Of a stretch of 18,676 nucleotides of DNA, positions 14,670 through 18,676 are shown piece after piece. The notes under the pieces are model-generated. The model worked only from the letters and a program-made list of their open reading frames with translations. It was not told where the DNA came from and searched no databases. The translations under genes were made by a program, and so were the position numbers. Position 1 is the stretch's first letter, and the number at the start of each line of letters is the position of its first letter. The DNA is from OMOG01 sp041485845 (lineage in GTDB: Bacteria; Acidobacteriota; Terriglobia; Bryobacterales; Bryobacteraceae), in NCBI GenBank assembly GCA_041485845.1, contig JBGPKH010000097.1, positions 1 through 18,676 of the forward strand, written 5' to 3'.

Positions 14670-15422
14670 CTAAATATCCTTGAGCAGCTCGTCCAGAATG
14701 GTTTGCACCGCCGTGTAGGGATCGGGACCGTTATTGCCTCCGGCTTCGATCGAATAGAGTCCCTTGTACCCGACCTCTTTCGAAATCTTGATCGCATTGG
14801 CCTCGTTATACCGCTCCGGATTGTAGTGGCAATGGCTGCTGCCCGACGTCAGCGGATACATTACGCGCAAGCCCGCCGCCCGCGCCTCTTCGTCCGGGAA
14901 GTTGCCGACATCGGGGTTGGCCCAGATCCCGGAGGCCTTGATCACTTCGACTACCACCTCCCAGCTTGGAGAAGGTGGGCGTGGAGGGGCGGCGGCTGCG
15001 GCGTTACCCGGAGTTGCAGCGGGCGGGGTTGCAGCCGGCGGAGTTGCGCCCGCTGCGCCCGCGCCCGCACGGCCACCTCGGCCTCCGCCTCCGCCACCGC
15101 GGTTTTCCATGGTGATGTAGACCTTCTTGGTTTTTCCGTATGCGTTAATCGTCTTCAACGTATCGATCGCCGCTTGACGCACCTCAGGCGCGAGCGTGCC
15201 CTGGTTCACCATGACCCGCGGACAGCCAAGAATCACCGCGTGGTCGATCCACTTCTTGGTCAGGTCGATCGTCTCCAGCCGGACCACGGGATCCGGCGCC
15301 GAGATGTTCAGCGTTCCGAATTCCAGGTTGATTTGGTTCATCTGCGATTTGGCTTTCTTCAGACGGTTGCGGAACTCCTCCAAGTACCCGGTCTCTGTCG
15401 AAGCAAAGTGAGAATGCTGCAT
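14670..15422 (-). pseudogene. C-terminal piece of a TIM-barrel sugar phosphate isomerase/epimerase-like protein
   Basis: 250 codons, in the same frame as the upstream N-terminal piece and separated from it only by TAA. The sequence covers most of a xylose-isomerase-like TIM barrel (NQINLEFGTLNIS at 29-41, WEVVVEVIKASG at 154-165, NPDVGNF at 169-175, YSIEAGG at 223-229), with Glu, Asp and His residues that could bind metal. A Gly/Arg then Pro/Ala low-complexity insert fills residues 109-153 between two barrel elements. It begins with ATG directly after the stop, so ribosomes could restart here, but the product would lack the Tat signal and the first barrel strand. Alone it is unlikely to fold as an active exported enzyme. 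Confidence 0.75.
15010..15048. repeat. 15-bp tandem repeat inside the isomerase insert
   Basis: About 2.6 copies of a 15-bp unit (GGAGTTGCAGCGGGC, then GGGGTTGCAGCCGGC, then a partial copy). On the coding minus strand each unit encodes Pro-Pro-Ala-Ala-Thr. Such a unit can expand or contract without changing frame. Confidence 0.6.
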
Positions 15423-15650
15423 TTACACGTGATGGACGCCGTAGCGTTCGGCGATCATGTCGGGAAGATCCAGGATTTCGACGGTTCTTTTCGGATCGTC
15501 CGGACGCGCAGGACTCTTGATCACAGAGTTGAAACAGAGACTCATGATCGCGATGCGATCCAGTTTGGCTTGATCCGGGCGTTGCCCCCACGCTCTGCCG
15601 GAGCCGGCGGCTATGGCAGAACCGATAAGAAACTCGCGTCGTTTCATCAT
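15423..15650 (-). pseudogene. N-terminal piece of the same isomerase: Tat signal plus first barrel strand, ending at an in-frame TAA
   Basis: 75 codons. KRREFLIG near the start is a twin-arginine export motif, and residues 31-75 (DRIAIMSLCFNS through DMIAERYGVHHV) read as the start of the TIM barrel. The codons run GTG TAA ATG CAG; one base change, for instance GAA to TAA, would restore a single protein of about 325 residues joined to the downstream piece. The start is ATG 15650 or 15647, with GAGGT just upstream. A -10-like TATACT lies at 15697-15692 on this strand, without a clear -35. Sequencing error or a real recent nonsense mutation cannot be distinguished here. Confidence 0.72.
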
Positions 15651-15816
15651 ACGTACCTCGCACCTTTGGTTTGGGACCCAGGGTAGCTGAAAGTATACAC
15701 CCGTTGGCATCCCCCTGGACGGGTAGGACGGGTAACGAATCACCGCCGCCGCCCGCCGCCAGCGGGAGGGTGTTCGCAGAGAACGATTTCGCATAGAATG
15801 AGACGATCCATAGTCG

Positions 15817-15824
15817 AAAGGAGG
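15817..15824 (+). promoter_or_regulatory. Strong Shine-Dalgarno site of the intact isomerase
   Basis: AAAGGAGG ends five bases before the ATG at 15830 and is the best SD in the window; it fixes that start. A -10-like TAGAAT lies at 15794-15799 without a clear -35. A GTTC-5-GAAC dyad at 15772-15784 occupies the place where a -35 would be. Confidence 0.65.
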
Positions 15825-15829
15825 CGGGA

Positions 15830-16693
15830 ATGCCAGCAGTTTCAAGAAGAGAGTTTTTGAGGAAAACGGCGGTGGACGCCACGGTGGCCGGGCTGCTGTC
15901 CGCGGCCGCCCGGGAGCTTCGCGCCAATCCGCTCGAGATGCCGATTGGTTGCCAGACGTATCCCGTCCGGAGCATGATCGGCGAGGACTTTCCGGGGACC
16001 ATTCAGCGGCTTGCCGACGCTGGATTTCAGAGGATCGAGCTGTGCTCGCCGGCCGGTTACGCCAATTCCGGGTTCGGCGTCATCGCCAAATACAAAGGGG
16101 CCGAGCTGCGGAAAATCTTCGGCGACATGGGCCTGAAGTGCGAAAGCTCGCACTTCAACATGAGGGAGCTTAGGGACAATCTCGCGGACAGAATTGCCTG
16201 GGCAAAGGACGTGGGCCTCACGCAAATGATCGTGCCTAGCCTCGGCGGACCGCAGAACCCGGCGATGGACGACGTCAAGCGGGCGGCCGACGAATACAAC
16301 CGCATCGGGGAGCAGACGGCAAAGGCCGGCATCCAGCAGGGACTGCATAACGAGGGTTTCGAGCTCTCAATGGTCGACGGCCAGCGGACCTATGATGTGT
16401 TGTTCGACCTTCTCGATCCGAAGCTGGTCAAGTTTCAGTTCCAGGTCTCCACCATCAGCCGTGGCTATGACGCCGCCCAATATTTCACGAAATACCCGGG
16501 CCGCTTCATATCGATGCACGTGCAAGACTGGTCAGCGGAGACCAAGACGACTATGGCGGTAGGAAAGGGCACGCTGGACTGGAAAAAAATCTTCACCGCC
16601 GCCAAAACGGGCGGGGTCAAGAATTACTTTGTCGAAATGAATCTGGACCTGATGAAGGCGAGCGTACCCTATCTTCGCGATCTTCAGGTGTGA
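15830..16693 (+). CDS. Tat-exported TIM-barrel sugar phosphate isomerase/epimerase family protein
   Basis: 287 aa. SRREFLRK at 5-12 starts a twin-arginine signal running to about residue 32. Residues about 36-285 form a xylose-isomerase-like TIM barrel: GCQTYPVRSMI at 40-50, FQRIELCSPAGY at 66-77, MIVPSLGGP at 133-141, GLHNEGFELS at 171-180, YPGRFISMHVQDW at 222-234 and NYFVEMN at 265-271. His173, Glu175, His230 and Glu269 are plausible metal ligands or acid-base residues. At 202-206 it reads FQFQV where many relatives, as I recall them, have FQxDV, so a usual acidic ligand may be replaced by Gln205. Substrate unknown; the family isomerises or epimerises sugars and inositols. It is head to head with the broken isomerase gene across about 180 bp. 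Confidence 0.84.
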   Translation: MPAVSRREFLRKTAVDATVAGLLSAAARELRANPLEMPIGCQTYPVRSMIGEDFPGTIQRLADAGFQRIELCSPAGYANSGFGVIAKYKGAELRKIFGDMGLKCESSHFNMRELRDNLADRIAWAKDVGLTQMIVPSLGGPQNPAMDDVKRAADEYNRIGEQTAKAGIQQGLHNEGFELSMVDGQRTYDVLFDLLDPKLVKFQFQVSTISRGYDAAQYFTKYPGRFISMHVQDWSAETKTTMAVGKGTLDWKKIFTAAKTGGVKNYFVEMNLDLMKASVPYLRDLQV

Positions 16694-17055
16694 CGTGAGC
16701 GCACGCTGGACGTCGCCGCGAGTGGGTGAGGATCTGCGCCATTCCCGTTTCCAGGTCCACCTCCACCCCGGCAGCCGCACACATCGGTTCCCCAAATGCG
16801 GGCTTCCCGCAGAGCGGGTGATCCATGACGTATTCGTGGGTGGTTTCGCGACCCAATCCTTGCCGGATGGCACGCCAAAGCGGCGGAACATGTGACCGCA
16901 CATCCGCCGCCACCCGCCCACGTCGAACCACATCGGGGCGATGGGTTGAGGGCAATGAAGGTCGCCGCCGGAAGTGGAGTCCCTTTTCGTCCTCGCTTGC
17001 CCACTCGATGGGCGTGGCAGCATCGCCCAGGAACCGATCGATGATCTTGTCCCGC
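16694..17055. other. 362-bp stretch without a convincing gene
   Basis: It lies between the ends of two converging genes. Both strands have open frames, as expected at this GC. The minus frame reading KIIDRFLGDAATPIEW and, further on, AAAGVEVDLETGMAQIL looks protein-like (the latter recalls a strand found in molybdenum hydroxylases), but it has no plausible start, no SD and runs into the 3' end of the isomerase on the opposite strand. A decayed gene fragment is possible. No promoter, RNA gene or strong hairpin was seen. Confidence 0.5.
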
Positions 17056-17661
17056 TCACACGTGCGTTGTAGTCCTTCGTTGTGACAGTTCCGATTCCAG
17101 CGCCGCCAGGCGCGCGTTGGCCCGCTCCAGCATCGGCAGCGCCAATTCCTTCGCGCCCGGCGCCTGAATTCGATCGTAGGAGTAATCGAACTTGATCCTC
17201 ACGTCCGCTGCCGTCCATTTTCCTTCCCGTACCCTGCTCAGGAACAGATCGATGTTGCAATCCAGAAAGCTCAAGCTGTCGGCGGCCTGCACCAGGTTCG
17301 CCTCGGGCCATCCTCCATCTTCGTGAGCCCGGATCAATGCCTCCACCTGGCGGGTGAATGGATCGCCGGCGCCTTGGGCGCGCAGCCATTCGCCGACAAT
17401 GCGGGCGCTCCGTGCGGAATGCGCCGCGTGGTACTCGGGATCGACCAGGGACCTCAAAACAGGCTGATCCGGCCCCGGAAAGGCGCGCTCCATGTCATGA
17501 GTCAAGGTCGCCAGCCGCACAGCCTCATCGGAGCCGGGAGCAATCCCGTCCAGCCATTCGAGGGAATTGAGGAGGTGATAGCTGTTGTACGGATACTTTT
17601 CGAGGACCCATCGTTTGGCCGCCGCTACCAGAGGCGACTCCTCCCCCCGCGTGAGCACCAC
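17056..17661 (-). CDS. HD-domain metal-dependent phosphohydrolase-like protein
   Basis: About 201 aa from the GTG at 17661. Metal-binding residues of an HD fold are visible: His29 (YHLLNSLEW), the His55-Asp56 doublet (ATLTHDMERAF), His113 (IRAHEDGGW) and Asp128 (QAADSLSFLD). No signal peptide or membrane segment, so probably cytoplasmic. HD proteins hydrolyse nucleotides or phosphate esters; the substrate is not readable. The start is uncertain: the frame stays open to a TTG at 17739, but the extra 26 residues do not look like protein and have no SD, and GTG 17658 is an equal choice. A GGGGAGGAG stretch lies just inside the chosen frame without a standard start after it. It is divergent from the dehydrogenase remnant. 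Confidence 0.78.
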   Translation of the reverse strand: MVLTRGEESPLVAAAKRWVLEKYPYNSYHLLNSLEWLDGIAPGSDEAVRLATLTHDMERAFPGPDQPVLRSLVDPEYHAAHSARSARIVGEWLRAQGAGDPFTRQVEALIRAHEDGGWPEANLVQAADSLSFLDCNIDLFLSRVREGKWTAADVRIKFDYSYDRIQAPGAKELALPMLERANARLAALESELSQRRTTTHV

Positions 17662-17725
17662 AACAGTATATACCGCACATCCTTTGCCTGCGGCGCCGAT
17701 TTCCAAGGGTAATCTCCGAAAGTCA

Positions 17726-17754
17726 TTGCCGCGATCCAAGACCGATGATAGAAT
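17726..17754 (+). promoter_or_regulatory. Candidate promoter of the SDR remnant and cyclase gene
   Basis: TTGCCG (17726-17731, 4 of 6), 17 bp, then TAGAAT (17749-17754, 5 of 6). Transcription would start near 17761, just before the GGAGGG at 17765-17770 that could serve the GTG at 17781. Confidence 0.45.
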
Positions 17755-17780
17755 TCAAAAGCCCGGAGGGCCAGTGTGAC

Positions 17781-17992
17781 GTGCAGTCCACGGACCAATT
17801 GTTTCGATTAGACGGCAAGATTGCCCTCGTGACCGGCGCGTACGGCGGTGGGAGTGGGGGCCAACCGCCGAGCCGGCGGATGTCCTTGGCGCAGTGCTGT
17901 TCTTGGTATTCCCGGCGTCGGACTTCATCACTGGACAGACACTGTTTCTGGATGGCGGGATCACCGCGACGCAAGGATTGGAGAGCAATTTG
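17781..17992 (+). pseudogene. Short-chain dehydrogenase/reductase remnant with internal deletion and frame change
   Basis: The 5' part, from GTG 17781, reads LFRLDGKIALVTGAYGG, the first beta-strand and start of the NAD(P)-binding glycine loop of an SDR. Around 17836-17865 this meaning stops and, in a different frame, the text becomes EPADVLGAVLFLVFPASDF followed by ITGQTLFLDGGITATQ, the C-terminal end of an SDR. Roughly 180 of the usual 250 residues are missing, including the Ser-Tyr-Lys catalytic segment, so no enzyme can be made. GGAGGG at 17765-17770 is the old SD. The C-terminal part runs on in frame, with no stop, into the cyclase gene. A real deletion or an assembly collapse would look the same. 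Confidence 0.82.
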
Positions 17993-18676
17993 ATGGGTCG
18001 AAAGCTGATCGATTTGAGCATGCCGGTACACAACGACATGCAGGTATTTCCGCGAGTGGTGCGTCCTTCCATGGCGATGTATGAGACGTGGCAGCAGTTC
18101 GCCGAGCGCATCGGCGCGGCGAAGTATGGGGTCGGCTGGCTGACGGCCAGCTACCTCGTCGTGCTCGGCGACCATATCGGGACGCACATGGATTCCTTGC
18201 GCCATCTGCGCGACAACGCCCCGGGCCCGGAAGGCATCCCGCTGGAGTATTGCTATGGCGATGGTGTCTGCCTCGATTTCCGCCACCTGCCTAAGGGCGC
18301 GGGAATCAGCGTCGACGATTTCAAAGCGGCGCTGGACAAAATTGAATACAAGCTGAGGCCGCTGGACATCGTTTTGATTCACACTGGCGCGGGTAAGCTG
18401 CAGGACAGCGAGAGGTACGTGACCGATCACGTGGGCATGACCGGGGAGTCTACCCACTGGATGCTGGATCAGGGGGTGAAGGTCGCCGGCATCGACGCCA
18501 TCACGTTCGACCCGCCGGTATGGGCCATGTTCGAACGCAAAAAGTTCTGGGAAGCTCACCGCGTCATGCTGGAACGCGAGTACTATCATTTGGAGAACAT
18601 GTCGAACCTGGATCAACTGCCGCCGCATGGATTCAAGATTTGCGTGTTCCCTATCAAGTGGGTCAATACCACGGCC
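17993..18676 (+). CDS. Cyclase-family (kynurenine-formamidase-like) metal-dependent hydrolase, 3' partial
   Basis: 228 codons to the right edge; perhaps only 10-30 residues are missing compared with family members of about 240-260. The start KLIDLSMPVHNDMQVFP and the metal-binding block DHIGTHMDSLRH (His61, His65, Asp67, His71) are diagnostic of the cyclase/KynB fold. EAHRVMLEREYYHLENMSNL near the C-terminus is the second conserved block, with the His and Glu used in catalysis. Family members hydrolyse formamides, lactones or related small molecules; the substrate here is unknown. ATG 17993 has GGAGAG at 17980-17985, seven bases upstream, inside the tail of the dehydrogenase remnant, which points to an original SDR-cyclase operon. 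No signal peptide is seen. Confidence 0.85.
   Translation, partial: MGRKLIDLSMPVHNDMQVFPRVVRPSMAMYETWQQFAERIGAAKYGVGWLTASYLVVLGDHIGTHMDSLRHLRDNAPGPEGIPLEYCYGDGVCLDFRHLPKGAGISVDDFKAALDKIEYKLRPLDIVLIHTGAGKLQDSERYVTDHVGMTGESTHWMLDQGVKVAGIDAITFDPPVWAMFERKKFWEAHRVMLEREYYHLENMSNLDQLPPHGFKICVFPIKWVNTTA

Noticed and set aside
14586..15686. 366-codon plus-strand frame
   Set aside because: It is the complement of the split isomerase, whose two pieces show clear TIM-barrel and Tat motifs.
16532..17389. 285-codon minus-strand frame
   Set aside because: It overlaps the intact isomerase and the HD gene in a non-coding frame and has no coherent domain.
17723..18628. 301-codon minus-strand frame
   Set aside because: It is antisense to the SDR remnant and the cyclase; the HxGTHxD block on the plus strand settles which strand codes.

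Overview
The window looks like chromosome from a soil-type Acidobacteriota, most likely the Bryobacterales/Solibacter group. This is inferred from its moderately high GC and from its gene families: an Oar-like TonB-dependent receptor with an N-terminal carboxypeptidase-like domain, an ISNCY-type transposase, VCBS/DUF1080 exported proteins, a multihaem cytochrome fused to TPRs, a DUF6807 protein, several Tat-exported TIM-barrel isomerases and a cyclase-family hydrolase. No tRNA, rRNA, CRISPR array or phage gene was seen.

Layout, left to right. (1) Positions 1-1400 hold the 3' part of an ISNCY-type insertion sequence, then a stretch of nested perfect hairpins (1079-1312). (2) 1487-4846 (+) is a large outer-membrane TonB-dependent receptor with its own promoter just downstream of the IS. 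(3) 13287 down to 4878 (-) is a tight four-gene operon transcribed leftwards: exported DUF1080+VCBS protein, TMTC-like GT-C membrane glycosyltransferase with TPRs, membrane-embedded spermidine-synthase-like protein, and a seven-haem cytochrome c with TPRs. The first two junctions are ATGA overlaps and the third gap is 36 nt. A sigma70-like promoter with a 15-bp palindrome at the predicted start site and a 48-codon leader ORF or gene relic precede it. (4) 13634-14581 (+) is a divergent Tat-exported DUF6807 protein, possibly leaderless. (5) 14670-15650 (-) is a Tat-exported sugar-phosphate-isomerase-like gene broken by one in-frame TAA followed at once by ATG. (6) 15830-16693 (+) is an intact Tat-exported TIM-barrel isomerase/epimerase, head to head with (5). 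(7) 17056-17661 (-) is an HD-domain protein, separated from (6) by 362 bp without a convincing gene. (8) 17781-17992 (+) is a short-chain dehydrogenase remnant that has lost its middle, running in frame into a cyclase-family hydrolase (17993 to the right edge, nearly complete).

Reading of the whole: most products are exported, membrane-bound or periplasmic. The right half resembles the carbohydrate/small-molecule catabolic islands common in these bacteria, with visible decay (nonsense mutation, internal deletion, IS). The four-gene operon is the best candidate for an undescribed system: a glycosyltransferase of the TMTC type co-translated with a calcium-binding beta-rich exported protein, a membrane SAM-fold enzyme and a periplasmic multihaem protein. 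Its joint function is not known to me and is stated only as a hypothesis.
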